From: Ischnura elegans
Lineage: Eukaryota > Arthropoda > Insecta > Odonata > Coenagrionidae
DNA length: 64,000 bases
NCBI RefSeq assembly: GCF_921293095.1
Contig: NC_060252.1
Location: 79,442,866-79,506,865, forward strand
Reading direction: 5' to 3'
The position numbers were made by a program, and so were the translations under genes. Below the pieces are notes generated by a model that saw only the letters and a program-made list of their open reading frames with translations, was not told where the DNA came from and searched no databases. Below are positions 37,707 to 48,190 of the stretch, piece by piece; the stretch's first letter is position 1; every line of letters starts with the position of its first letter.

Positions 37707-39522
37707 ACCCAATTCTTTGGTTCCTTGCAAGTATCGAAGTAGTCTTTTAGCACAATTCCAATGTTGAGCCCCATAATAAGCATTAAATTGACTTAGGTAA
37801 TTTACTGCTTGCACAATATCTGGCCTAGTCCATATACTTAAGTACATTAACGAACCTATTAGAGATTGATAGGGTACATTTGGTTTAGGACCAGCATTTC
37901 TTTCCAGACAAATGCCCTTTTCCATTGGTGTTCTAACAGGATAACAGTCCTTCATATTAAACCTTTCTAGGATCTTATTTAAATAAGATCTTTGAGAAAG
38001 CTTGACTTTCCCATCTTCACAATATTCCACTTCAATACCTAGAAAATTTGAAAGTTTTCCCAAATCTCTGCAATCAAAATTCTTTTGAAATGTCAATTTT
38101 ACAGTTTTCGCTTCATCCTGATCATTAGAAATAATAAATACATCATCCACATGCACAGCAATAATAGTTATAACATGATGAGTCTTATGCTTCATATAAA
38201 CACAAGGGTCACCCTTTGATCTGACATAGTTTAAACACATTGATATCTCATGTAACTTGGCATTCCAACATCTAGATGACTGTTTCAATCCATAGATAGC
38301 CTTTTTTAATAAACATACCTTTTCCTTATTGTCAAGATCAACATAACCCTCTGGCTGTTCCATATACACTTTTTCTTCTAATTCACCATTTAGAAAAGCC
38401 GTACATACATTAATATGTTTTATAAATAAGTTCATATTTACAGCTAAAGACAGAATTAACCTTAAGCTTTCAGCTCTAACAACAGGAGAGAATGTGTCGA
38501 TATAATCTAAGCCCTGCATCTGAGTATATCCTTTTGCCACCAAACGAGCCTTATATCTATCAATTGTACCGTCAGGACCAGTTTTTAATTTGAATACCCA
38601 CCTATTTTGTACAACATTCACATTTGTAGGTCTAGGAACTAAAATAAATACCTTATTCTTTCTAAAGGACGACATTTCCTCATCCATTGCATTTTTCCAG
38701 TGAGCTTTATCCCATTTAGCTAACGCTTGTTCTCGCGTTTCGGGTTCATCATTCATGCTCTCCAGTTCAGCTTTGTACACCAAATAGTCAGAGTAATCAC
38801 AGGGTTTTCTGTCTCTTAATGGATATCTACGTTCTCTTAATTCCGCAGAATTTTCAGTATTGTCATTAGAGGTCTGTGATCCCCCCGAATTGTCATCTTC
38901 GAGGTCTCTCTGGATTTCTATATCTATCTCTTTAGGCTTAGTTGGGACATGAATTAATATCTCCGAGGTATCAGGAGACCCAACAACACCCTCATTATCG
39001 CCTAGTAGATTTTTCATTGGAAATCTTTTTTCGTGAAACAATACACTTCTTTCCAACACTATTTGATAAGGATTTTTGGGATCAATTAAACGGTATCCTT
39101 TCTTCTCACTATCGTACCCCACAAATATACACACTCTACTTCTATCACCAAGTTTCTTACTTTTTTCTTTTGGAATTGAACATAAGCACTGCATCCAAAA
39201 ACTTTAAGATGACCAACATTGACTTTCCTTCCTGTCCATGCTTCAAATGGAACCTTTCCTTTTAATGCCACTGTAGGAGACAGATTTTTAAGATAAACTG
39301 CAATATTAACTGCTTCCCCCCAGTACCTGTTATCAAGACCAGCTTGTTTTAGCATAGCCCTACTCTTTTCTAAAATTGTTCTGTTAGCCCTCTCCGCTAC
39401 TCCATTCTGCTCAGGTGTTCCAGGGATAGTAGACTGCCGTTGGATGCCTTCATTGTTTAGAAACTCAGAAAACACTTTGGAAAAGTATTCCCCTCCATTA
39501 TCAGACCTTAAACATTTGATAG
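37704..39522 (-). pseudogene. copia pol: integrase C-terminal half and reverse transcriptase
   Basis: The first residues next to LINE B carry the second integrase Asp (CLRSDNGGEYFSK), then the Glu motif (TPEQNGVAERANRTILEKSR). A frameshift at an A-rich stretch near 39165 separates this from the long frame 37704-39194. That frame holds the integrase tail (FVGYDSEKKGYRLIDP), a linker, and the copia RT: WKNAMDEEMSSFRKNKVF, RWVFKLKTGPDGTIDRYKARLVAKGY, DTFSPVVRAESLRLIL, VYMEQPEGYV, LKKAIYGLKQSSRCW, and the catalytic box VHVDDVFIIS (most copia elements have YVDD). The frame ends at YLQGTKELG, before RNase H. Confidence 0.92.
39513..39522. repeat. Target-site duplication of LINE B, left copy
   Basis: CATTTGATAG before the C-rich 5' end; repeated at 45234-45243. 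The following C is shared, so 11 bp is possible. Confidence 0.92.
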
Positions 39523-39523
39523 C

Positions 39524-40146
39524 CCCCGCACGGGGGGAGGGGAGTTATCTCTTCCTTTGGGGAGTCGCGCCCCCACGGACCCGAGCCCACCGAGGAGACA
39601 AGCTCGTAAAAAAACCCCGTCGCTCGCTCGGATAGTGTCCAGACAGCATGTGACTCTGCTGTTCTGAGTAGCCGTAACATCTGGCGTCCAGAATCACCCA
39701 CGTGTTTGCCGTGCGTGGAGACCCGTACATGGGGGAGAAAGGGATCCTGGTGGGTGAGTTCTCCGGCACCCAGCCGGGCGTCGGAAACCCGGTATGGGCC
39801 GGAGTTCAATACCCCACTTCGGCCCTGGATTCCCCGAAAACGGGCGGCCGAGAAGAGCCCAGCTCGGTCAATCGGCTCCTGGCGGCTGGGGAGCTTGGCG
39901 GCTCCTTCCGAGCGTACGCCAGGACGGGTTAGTGCTGGAGATATGGGGGTCTCCGTAGGGCGGCCGAAGGCGTGTGGGTTCGGAGGGCCCCCGCGCCGGA
40001 GGTTCTAACCCAAAAGAGACCCCCTATCGAAGGTTCCTATATCCCTTGGGTAGCCCTGACGTCCATTCCGGCTTGCGGGTGGCGTCCCAAATGTGTGGCT
40101 CCGTGGTGGGTGGGGAGCCCAGGGGACGAATTATGTTCTTACTTTC
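39524..40146 (+). promoter_or_regulatory. 5' UTR of LINE B
   Basis: Nearly identical to the 5' UTRs of A and C. Near 40063-40080 it has TGACGTCCATTCCGGCTTGCGGG where A and C have GGCGACCACACCGGATCTCGG, a short local replacement. Confidence 0.75.
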
Positions 40147-41302
40147 ATGGAGACGATTACTCTTCCTCCACCAAAAAGATCCCGCCCGGACACGGGCGGA
40201 GGAGAAAAGTCTTTTGAAAGCTCGAAGCGTTTTTTGTCTATGAAATGCGCCAAAGAAGGTGACACTCTGAAAAAGGTGTCTCCCTTTTTCATTAAAAAAG
40301 CTATGCAATCGATAATTACTGGAGAGCCAAATTCGGTGAAAAAACTAAGAGATGGTACCCTACTAATAGAGACTGCGAACAACATCCAAGCTGAAAAATT
40401 GCTTAAAACTGAAAAATTACACGACATCCCAGTTAAAGTCGAGATCCACCGCACTCTAAATACCTCTAAGGGAGTAATAAGTCACTACGACCTTCTTTAC
40501 GTGGAACCAGAAGAGATCAAGAGAGAGATGGCCCCCCAGGGCGTCATCGACTGCCGCAGACTGACTACGAAGCGAAACGGTGAAGTGATAAATACCACGT
40601 CAGTAATTCTCACGTTCGCTCTAGACAAACTGCCCGTTAAAGTCTTCTTAGGATACGAATCTGTAACTGTGCGACCATTCTTCCCTCAACCGATGCGCTG
40701 CTTCCAATGCCAAAAATTCGGCCACATCGCACCGCGATGTGAGGGCAAGGCCACCTGCCCGCGCTGCGGCAAGGACAAGCACGATGGGGACAAATGTGCG
40801 GAAGCGGCCTGCTGCGTGAATTGCGAGGGTACCCACGCGGCTTACTCTCGCGATTGCCCGAAAATGAAAGAGGAACGGAAGATTATGGAAATAAAAACTA
40901 TGGAAAAAATATCTTACCTGGAGGCAAGGAAAAAGTTCAAAGCCCTTAGTGCCCCCTCTTTCTCGCGTTCCTTTGCCGCAATCGCCTCTGCTCCAGTTAA
41001 GAAGTGCACCATTTCTACACAGACGGAACCTGAAAAGCAGATAGATTTATTAAAAAAAAACAAATGCGAGTAACAATAGCAATACTAAAAAAAACACCCC
41101 TAACTCCTCCGTAGTGTCTCCCAAAAATACAACAAAGAAAACCACCAGAAAACCTGACCAGCGAGAGAAAACTCCCTCTCCTGGTCCCTCCGGCAAAGGT
41201 ATGGAACCGATGCAGGAGGACATAGACGAAGATCTCTGTATTTCGGACACAGAGATCGAAAAAGTCAGGAATAAGGGAAGGAAAAGTCGCTTAAAGCGAT
41301 GA
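40147..41302 (+). pseudogene. LINE B ORF1: gag-like protein with CCHC knuckles, C-terminus in another frame
   Basis: The main frame 40147-41073 (308 aa) starts METITLPPPKRSRPD. It contains the family domain (LKKVSPFFIKKAMQ, KKLRDGTLLIETAN, DIPVKVEIHRTLNTSKGVISH) and three Cys/His knuckles (CFQCQKFGHIAPRC, CPRCGKDKHDGDKC, CVNCEGTHAAYSRDC) followed by a conserved CTISTQTEPEKQ. It stops shortly after a run of nine A at about 41052-41060. The conserved Ser/Pro-rich and acidic C-terminal segment (PSPGPSGKGMEPMQEDID) lies in a different frame, 41114-41302, ending with basic RKSRLKR. An 8- or 11-base A run would make the frame continuous. The 308-residue product may be functional by itself. Confidence 0.88.
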
Positions 41303-41399
41303 TTCCACAGACTTCCGGGCTAATGCTGCTCCAAGTTTCAATATTGACATCCTTTTTTTTCTGTTTTTATTTATCTTTTACCCTTTTTAAACCCTTTTT
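41303..41399 (+). other. ORF1-ORF2 spacer of LINE B
   Basis: 97 bases, becoming T-rich just before ORF2 (CCTTTTTTTTCTG, CCCTTTTTAAACCC). Conserved in position and composition in A (8079-8169) and C (49347-49443). How ORF2 is translated from the bicistronic RNA is not evident. Confidence 0.6.
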
Positions 41400-44300
41400 A
41401 TGAATTTTATATTACAATGGAATTGTAATGGATTTTATCGGCATAAGGAGGAGCTGGCTGTTTTAATAAATGATTTTAACCCTTTCTGTATATGTTTGCA
41501 GGAAACGCGTTTTAAAGATACAGACAAGGGATATTTAAAACATTTTAACACTTTTAGACTGGACGATACTAGTGGCCAACGAGCCCATGGTGGAGTTTCG
41601 GTTTTTGTCCGGGAGGCTCTTTACACCTCCCGAATAAATCTTAACACACCGTTCCAAGCGGTAGCGGTGACGGTGCACGCTCCCGAGGCGATAACGGTGT
41701 GCAACGTTTACCTGCCGGAGGGTGCACCCGTCACCCGTTTTAATCTAGAATCCCTTGTTCACCAGCTACCTCAGCCTTTTATTTTACTCGGAGATTTTAA
41801 TGCTCACGATCGTCTATGGGGAAGCACCCCGGAACAGTGCAACCGCAGGGGACGTATTTTATCAAGTTTTATTAGTGATTTTAACCTTTTTTTACTCAAT
41901 AACGGCGAGAAAACCCGTTTTAACTCTTATAGCGGCGATTCTTCCTCCATTGACTTGAGTATTTTATCGACTAGTTTGGTCAATAAACTCAAACTCTCTG
42001 TGCATAAGGATCTTAGTGGGAGCGATCACTTTCCCCTTTTAATCAAAAGGGAGCAAAATATAAACCCCGATTTTATTAGACCAGGCTGTTGGATTGTCCG
42101 GAAAGCTGATTGGCATCTTTTTAACTCAAATTTTAACTACGTGTGGGATAAAAACAACGACTGTGTAACAAACGTAAATCTTTTGACATCCAGCATCATT
42201 CAAGCCGCCGAAATTAGCATACCACGATCTCGAAGCATCCTTCCAAGAAATGCGGTGCCATGGTGGAATGAAACCTGCGCAGAAGCCATTAAAAAACGTA
42301 AGAAAGCTCTCCGAATTTTCAACAAGTATCCTACAGCAAATAATCTCTCCGCTTTTCGGCGACTAAGAGCGAAAGCGCGTCAGGTAATAAAGGACGCAAA
42401 GAGGATTTCTTGGATGAATTTTGTCTCCGGTGTCAACCACAGGACTCCACTTGCACAGGTATGGCGTAAGGTGAGGAGCATATCGGGTAGCAGCCAGCAT
42501 CTAGGTATATCCTTCCTAGAAGTCGAAGGAAAGGTTATCACTTCTCCAGCTGCGATAGGGAACGTATTCGCCCAATTACTCGCCAAAGTGAGCAGCGACG
42601 AATGCTATGACCCTTCTTTTGCGATCCTCAAGAAAAGGCTCGAGAACGTCCCTATATCCTTTATGGAGCCTAAAACAACGGCAGACTACAATATGCCATT
42701 TACCATTTGGGAGCTGAAATCTGCCATTCATGACTCCCACGACACGTCCCCAGGACCCGACGAGATCCACAATGCCTTCCTCCGAAATCTATCGGAATCG
42801 GCGTTGCTGGAAATCCTTGAAACTTTTAATCAGCTCTGGGCCAATGGGGATTTTCCTCCGTCCTGGCGGGAGTCCGTCATTATCCCCATCCCAAAACATG
42901 GAAAAGACCGAGCTGACCCGAATTCTTACCGGCCGATTTCTCTCACCAGCTGCCTGTGCAAGTTAATGGAGCGAATGGTAAATCGACGTCTCATTTGGTG
43001 GCTGGAGCGTCGAAAACTCCTCTCTAGGATACAATGCGGATTCAGACGGAACCGTTCCACAATGGACCACTTGGTCAGAATTGAAAATTTCATCCAAGAA
43101 GCCTTCCTTCTCCGCCAACACGTAGTCGGCGTATTTTTCGACTTAGAGAAGGCTTACGACCGGGTCTGGCGACGTAAGATTCTACGCGTATTACGCGAGT
43201 GGGGTTTTAGAGGCTGTTTGCCCATTTTTATACAAAATTTTTTAACCAACCGTGTTTTTAAAGTAAGGACGGGACAGTTGTTGTCAAATTTTTACCCTCT
43301 TGACAACGGAGTTCCCCAAGGCTCGGTTCTGAGCGTGACGTTGTTCGCTATTGCGATCAACGACATAGCTCACTGCATCAAGGAGCCAGTGTTAGGGTCA
43401 CTGTTTGTGGATGATCTCGCGATTTTCTGCAGATCATCTAGGGTCGTGAATGCATCGCGTATGGCGCAACTCACCATCAATAAACTTCACAAATGGACCC
43501 AAAATAACGGCTTCCTTTTCTCTTTGGAGAAAACAAAGTGCGTTCACTTTTCTCGCACTCGGGGCGTCCATGTAAATCCCACGTTACACCTAGGTGGTAG
43601 AAACCTCCCATTTGTGGAATCAGTCCGTTTTCTGGGGATGACCCTCGACCACAAACTCAACTGGAAGGAGCACATTAATTCTGTCAAGGTAAACTGTTTG
43701 AAGTCTTTAAACATTTTAAAGTTTTTAAGCCACGCATCTTGGGGAGCAGACCGCACCACCTTAATTTTACTCTACCGCACACTGGTGCGGTCGAAATTAG
43801 ACTACGGCTCATTCGTGTATGCGTCCGCACGCGAGACGTATTTGAAAGCACTTAACTCAGTGCACAACGCAAGTCTGCGACTATGCACTGGGGCGTTTAG
43901 GACCAGCCCGATTCCCAGTATATATACCGACGCAGGCGAGCCTCCTCTATGCTACCGAAGGACCTGGCTTCTTTGTAGCTACGTTTCCAAAATTTTAGCA
44001 ATGACGAGTCACCCATGTTATAGTTTACTTTTTAAACCCCGTTTTATTAATGTTTTTAACCGAAGGACTAAAGCAACCAGACCAGTAAGCGTTCGTTTTA
44101 ACGATTTTATTCGCGGATGCGAATTCACGCTACCTGAAGTGTATCCTGTTTCATTCTCGGAACACCCCCCTTGGATCACTCCCACTCCGGTGGTGAATGT
44201 TCTTTCACGATCTCGACCGAAGTCTTCCACAACTCCCTCGGAGTACCAGCGTTTGTTTGCCATGTTCCGATGGAATCACCCCAACCTTACCCCCGTTTAC

Positions 44301-45101
44301 ACTGACGGTTCGAAAGATAACTCTGCTTGTGCATGTGCAGTGGTCTCCCCTATCCACGGGAACATCAGAGCAAAGCTTCACCCGATGTGCAGTGTGTACA
44401 CGGCGGAGCTTTATGCCATAAGGACAGCTCTAGAAGCCCTAGATGACCACGGCGGCTCCTTTGTGATATGCACTGACTCCAGGAGCTCGCTACAAGCCAT
44501 CTCTGGCTTCTCACCCGTGCACCCGATCGTGCAAGAAATACACTCTCTCCTGCTGACCCTTTCGAGAAAGGGTTTGAATATCCATTTTCTGTGGGTACCT
44601 GGACATGAGGGGATAGCCGGGAATGAGATAGCAGACGCTATGGCCAAGGAAGCTCTGAATAACGAAGTTCTTGTCTCAACGCTGGTTCCCCACGAGGACT
44701 TACGAGCATCTCTAAGAAACGTGGTATTTGGAAAATGGAGGGAGTCATGGAGGATTCTAAATAATAACAAGCTCCGTGGCATCAAGGACACGGTAGCAGC
44801 GTGGCCCTCCTCAGCTCGTAGTAATCGGAGAGAGGAAGTAGTGCTTACACGATTGAGGATAGGGCACAGCCCCCTGACCCATGCGTATCTCTTTACTGAA
44901 GAGAAGGAACCTCCCCAATGTGGGGATTGTAAATGTCCATTAAGTATTAGACACATCATGCTAGATTGTGTTAAGTACCGCGAAGCGCGAAGGCGAAATA
45001 ATGTAGGGGGAGACCTAAAAACCCTTTTAGGAGACCACCCTACCAACTTAATCTGTACATTTCGGTTTCTCAGAGAAATAAACATTTTTAATAAAGTCTA
45101 A
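41400..45101 (+). CDS. LINE B ORF2: endonuclease, reverse transcriptase, RNase H (1233 aa)
   Basis: Intact. Same length and domain order as element A ORF2. Endonuclease motifs are QWNCNG, CLQETRFKDTD, LLGDFNAHDRLWG and GSDHFPLL. RT: YRPISLTSCLCK, FDLEKAYDRVW, NGVPQGSVLSVTLF, LFVDDLAIF. RNase H: VYTDGSKDN, ELYAIRTAL, CTDSRSSLQAI, VPGHEGIAGNEIADAM. C-terminal knuckle: CGDCKCPLSIRHIMLDC. The endonuclease-to-RT linker (residues about 32-345) is a different subtype from A and D (HKDLSGSDHF, SRSILPRNAVPWWNE). The ATG at 41400 gives MNFILQWNCNG. An active enzyme is plausible because all catalytic residues are present. Confidence 0.97.
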   Translation: MNFILQWNCNGFYRHKEELAVLINDFNPFCICLQETRFKDTDKGYLKHFNTFRLDDTSGQRAHGGVSVFVREALYTSRINLNTPFQAVAVTVHAPEAITVCNVYLPEGAPVTRFNLESLVHQLPQPFILLGDFNAHDRLWGSTPEQCNRRGRILSSFISDFNLFLLNNGEKTRFNSYSGDSSSIDLSILSTSLVNKLKLSVHKDLSGSDHFPLLIKREQNINPDFIRPGCWIVRKADWHLFNSNFNYVWDKNNDCVTNVNLLTSSIIQAAEISIPRSRSILPRNAVPWWNETCAEAIKKRKKALRIFNKYPTANNLSAFRRLRAKARQVIKDAKRISWMNFVSGVNHRTPLAQVWRKVRSISGSSQHLGISFLEVEGKVITSPAAIGNVFAQLLAKVSSDECYDPSFAILKKRLENVPISFMEPKTTADYNMPFTIWELKSAIHDSHDTSPGPDEIHNAFLRNLSESALLEILETFNQLWANGDFPPSWRESVIIPIPKHGKDRADPNSYRPISLTSCLCKLMERMVNRRLIWWLERRKLLSRIQCGFRRNRSTMDHLVRIENFIQEAFLLRQHVVGVFFDLEKAYDRVWRRKILRVLREWGFRGCLPIFIQNFLTNRVFKVRTGQLLSNFYPLDNGVPQGSVLSVTLFAIAINDIAHCIKEPVLGSLFVDDLAIFCRSSRVVNASRMAQLTINKLHKWTQNNGFLFSLEKTKCVHFSRTRGVHVNPTLHLGGRNLPFVESVRFLGMTLDHKLNWKEHINSVKVNCLKSLNILKFLSHASWGADRTTLILLYRTLVRSKLDYGSFVYASARETYLKALNSVHNASLRLCTGAFRTSPIPSIYTDAGEPPLCYRRTWLLCSYVSKILAMTSHPCYSLLFKPRFINVFNRRTKATRPVSVRFNDFIRGCEFTLPEVYPVSFSEHPPWITPTPVVNVLSRSRPKSSTTPSEYQRLFAMFRWNHPNLTPVYTDGSKDNSACACAVVSPIHGNIRAKLHPMCSVYTAELYAIRTALEALDDHGGSFVICTDSRSSLQAISGFSPVHPIVQEIHSLLLTLSRKGLNIHFLWVPGHEGIAGNEIADAMAKEALNNEVLVSTLVPHEDLRASLRNVVFGKWRESWRILNNNKLRGIKDTVAAWPSSARSNRREEVVLTRLRIGHSPLTHAYLFTEEKEPPQCGDCKCPLSIRHIMLDCVKYREARRRNNVGGDLKTLLGDHPTNLICTFRFLREINIFNKV

Positions 45102-45233
45102 TTATGTACACTTTCAACGAAGACATCAGATGCATTAGATTACTTTATACATAACAATTGTAATTAAATAGCACAGTAGTGGTGCAAAATGACCTTGCCG
45201 TCAACGCACCCTAAATCCAAACACTACTACTAC
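45102..45233 (+). other. 3' UTR and (TAC)n tail of LINE B
   Basis: AATTATGTACACTTTC, then the terminal module GTAGTGGTGC ... AACGCACCC and a short ACTACTACTAC tail. The module has TCAACG where most copies have TCGACG. No poly-A tail. Confidence 0.9.
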
Positions 45234-45608
45234 CATTTGATAGCTTTGCCTGTTTGCTTCTCCACCAGTTTTTTATACAACTTAAAATTTTCAAATGCCT
45301 CACCTTTCGTTTTAAGTAAGGCTACAAATGTGAATCGTGTCTTATCGTCAATGAAGGTTGCAAAATATCGATGCCCTCCAAAGGATGTTTGGTCTAGTGG
45401 GCCACAAACATATGAGTGTATAAGGTCTAAAGTGTTTTTTGCTCTTTGAGCCCTTCCCCTTAGAAATGGAGCTCTTATTTGTTTGGCCCTTATGCAGCTA
45501 TCACATTCAATGTCTATGCACTCTGGATTCAGGACAAGACCATTTACTAGACCCTTTGACATGCGGATCATGTTACTCCTACTTAAATGAGCTAACCTTT
45601 GAGAAGAA
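45234..45608 (-). pseudogene. copia pol: pre-integrase and integrase N-terminal part
   Basis: Minus strand. SQRLAHLSRSNMIRM is the GAG-pre-integrase motif; CDSCIRAKQIRAPF is part of the zinc-binding region. The catalytic core begins at DLIHSYVCGPL: copia integrases normally have Asp where this copy has Tyr. The core continues (GGHRYFATFIDDKTRFTFVALL) to the LINE B insertion and resumes at 39522. Sequence right of about 45608 is piggyBac-like, so the gag-protease part is lost. Confidence 0.9.
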
Positions 45609-45621
45609 AGACTGACTTTTA

Positions 45622-46709
45622 TTACTGAGTCAGACGAACATCAAAAATACAAAACAAAAGAACTGCGTAATTAACAAAAATGTTCTTAATCTTAACAACA
45701 TTCACACTCTTCCGTAACAGGGAAGCTAAATACGGTGAATTATAAAAATTATCCACCCATAGATTGTACCCTTTAGAAAATAATAGCTCCATGAGATGGA
45801 CTACTATCTTCGAGCTTTTCAAATTGTCATCAACATTTGTACTACATATAATATCTTACCCAGAACCAGTATATACTAAACAATTCCATAGATATCCACT
45901 TTTTGATTCGCAAAGTTCAAACGTTTTGATTCTAAACATTGCCGCCTTCTAAGGTATATATTGCTTGAAATCTAAGCGACCCTTCTAAAGCGTTAGGGAT
46001 TCGTCAATACAATCATTTTCATCGGGAACATACAACGTTTGGAATTTTGATCTAAGAAAAGAAACTATTGGGTGCACCTTGAAGATCTTTTTAGGTCCAG
46101 TAAATTCTCCCTCCGCGTCGTTATTTACAAAGTGCAAAAATTTTGAAATTAGCTTAAAACGATCTAGTGACATCATTTGGAGTTTCCATGAATGGATCAC
46201 TCGTAAAATAAGATTTTACCGATGGCTTCTGTATAATTCCCTTAAGTATAAATATTCTCAACATGATGTACATTTCCTCCCTCGTGACATCTCGCCAATT
46301 ATTTATTCGGGAATGTGGGGTTGGAATAGACTTTGCAATAAATTGCTGCGCATACCTATTTGTTTCACTGCACATCAAATCTATCACTTCGCTATCAAAT
46401 ATTTGCAGAAAACTGTCCAAAATATTGTTTACCAGTTTTTGCGGTCTTGATTGCCCAAACAAAAGGAATTTTCGATGGCCGATAAGTGTTGCCGACTCTA
46501 TTCCAGGAAAATGACGTCGGTAAAGATGCACTTTCGTCGGCTTCGTCTTCAAAATCATCTAGAATAACTTCATCCTGAGCGTAATCCCGAACACCAACAA
46601 CACTCAAATCACTCTGGGATAAAATAGATCCCTTATCACGGTCACTTTCGTCAAAAACACGCAAAAGGTCTTTATCTGTAACGCAAGATCCTGTTGAAGC
46701 ACTCGCCAT
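45622..46709 (-). pseudogene. piggyBac-type transposase (piggyBac-2), frameshifted and 3'-truncated
   Basis: The N-terminus 46395-46709 (MASASTGSCVTDKDLLRVF, acidic stretch) shifts frame into 46154-46558 (VNNILDSFLQIFDSEVIDLM, WRDVTREEMYIMLRIFILKG), the DDE_Tnp_1_7 core. A further frame, 45985-46200, has LDRFKLISKFLHFVNND and the first catalytic motif DENDCIDESL. After several stops, LLFSKGYNLWVDNFYNSP (about 45740-45790) gives the second Asp. The third Asp and the Cys-rich end are missing where copia sequence starts. It is a different lineage from piggyBac-1. Confidence 0.85.
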
Positions 46710-46770
46710 GTCTCACGGGTCACAAATAACTAACTTCCTGAGTGAACAGAAGGCAAATTCCCACAGGGTT

Positions 46771-47404
46771 TTAACGAATAGACGAAGATGGCAGCATCGT
46801 ACAACCTTTTCTAGTGTAGACCCAAAGAAAGGTAAAGAAAAAAACCGAGAGATGGCTTGAGGGAAGGGTCATAAATGGGACGAGGCAAGTGGACGTACCC
46901 CGTACTTCGAAACGCTGGAGGGACAGATAATAGGGTCCATACGCGTGTACGTCGAAACGGCTTGAGAGGTTAACTTTAGATGAATTCATGAGTTGTTTCT
47001 GTAACGTTACTTCACCAATTGATTTTGCAGCTTGTTGCATTGTGTCCATCGACTTTTCCACCTCAGAAACGGGATTCTCTAAAATATTTTCCACGAAACT
47101 GGCTTTTTTTGGGAATAGTTAGCTTCGTATGGGTCGCGAAGTTAAGCTTCAGAGCTTTAAACTCCGATTTCAATTCTTCTACGTTGGATGCCACGTTGGC
47201 AAGCCGGCACTTCCGACAACGGCAAGAAAAACACCTACAGCTGATAAACTTGGATTCACTCACTATGTGCAAACATATTTCATTCAAGCCTGAACATTTA
47301 TAGTGATAAATATTATCACAAACGTCACACGGAATAACTTTACCCACCATCTCGAAGCTTAAATTGCACGACGTGCAACTGTGCAAATCCATCTCCGCCG
47401 CCAT
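46771..47404 (-). pseudogene. LINE ORF1 relic with PHD-like zinc finger
   Basis: From ATG 47404: CTSCNLSFEMVGKVIPCDVC, YHYKCSGLNE, CRCFSCRCRKC, a Cys/His array of PHD-finger spacing, followed by a helical stretch (VEELKSEFKALKL). A frameshift near 47080 leads to ENPVSEVEKSMDTMQQAAKSI, further coiled coil. PHD-like fingers followed by coiled coil are typical of ORF1 of CR1-like LINEs. It could be the partner of the CR1-like endonuclease relic at 20707-21422, though not from the same copy. A host PHD gene is a less likely alternative. Confidence 0.6.
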
Positions 47405-47550
47405 CTCAAACGTAAATTCTGCTCCTGGTACATTGGTTCAATAATAAGAAAAATAAATGTCTTAAATATTGTCCTCGATGCCTTTCATTCATATCCGCTA
47501 GCAGGATTTCAGATGCAACAGCACAATTATTGAAAAAAATAAATGTCCAA

Positions 47551-47566
47551 TAATAAAAGTCCAATC
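47551..47566. repeat. Target-site duplication of LINE C, left copy (up to 16 bp)
   Basis: TAATAAAAGTCCAATC just before the C-rich 5' end; repeated at 53278-53293. Confidence 0.93.
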
Positions 47567-48190
47567 CCCCGCACGGGGGGAAGAGAGTAATCTCTTCCTT
47601 TGGGGAGCCGCGCCCCCACGGACCCGAGCCCACCGGGGAGACAACCTCGTCAAAAAACCCTTCGCACGCTAGGATAGCGTCCAGACAGCATGTGACTCTG
47701 CTGTGCTGAGTAGCCGATACATCTGGCGTCCAGATTCACCCACGTGTTTGCCGTGCGTGGAGACCCGTACAAGGGGGAGAAGGGGATCCTGGTGGGTGAG
47801 TTCTCCGGCTCCCAGCTGGGCGTCGGAAACCCGGTATGGGCCGGAGTTCAATACCCCACTTCGGCCCTGGATTCCCCGAAAAACGGGCGGCCGAGAAGAG
47901 CCCAGCTCGGTCAATCGGCTCCTGGCGGCTGGGGAGCTTGGCGGCTCCTTCCGAGCGTACGCCAGGACGGGTTAGTGCTGGAGATATGGGGGTCTCCGTA
48001 GGGCGGCCGAAGGTGCGTGGGTTCGGAGGGCCCCCGCGCTGGAGGTTCTAACCCAAAAGAGACCCCCTATCAAAGGTTCCTATATCCCTTGGGTAGCCCT
48101 GGCGACCACACCGGATCTCGGTGTGGCGTCCCGAATGTGTGGCTCCGTGGTGGGTGGGGAGCCCAGGGGATGAATTATGTTCTTACTTTC
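47567..48190 (+). promoter_or_regulatory. 5' UTR of LINE C with terminal hairpins
   Basis: Starts with C5-GCAC-G5 and the GGAAGAGA/TCTCTTCC stem (47579-47598), as in A. GC-rich; presumed internal promoter by analogy with other LINEs. Confidence 0.75.

Larger units (their letters stand above)
39524..45233 (+). mobile_element. LINE element B, full length (about 5.71 kb)
   Basis: Full-length family member inserted in copia integrase: 5' hairpins (39523-39555), 5' UTR to 40146, ORF1, spacer, intact ORF2, single 3' stem-loop module and (TAC)n. Only five residues of ORF2 differ from element C, so both are recent products of one source or of each other. Its 5' stem carries two A-to-G changes relative to A and C that keep pairing as G-U. 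Confidence 0.96.
37704..45608 (-). mobile_element. Ty1/copia fragment, split by LINE B
   Basis: Minus-strand copia pol. The right part (45234-45608) has the pre-integrase motif and integrase start; the left part (37704-39522) has the rest of integrase and the RT. LINE B (39524-45233) sits between, with a 10-bp target-site duplication. Gag, protease, RNase H and both LTRs are absent, so the copy was truncated at both ends. Confidence 0.92.
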
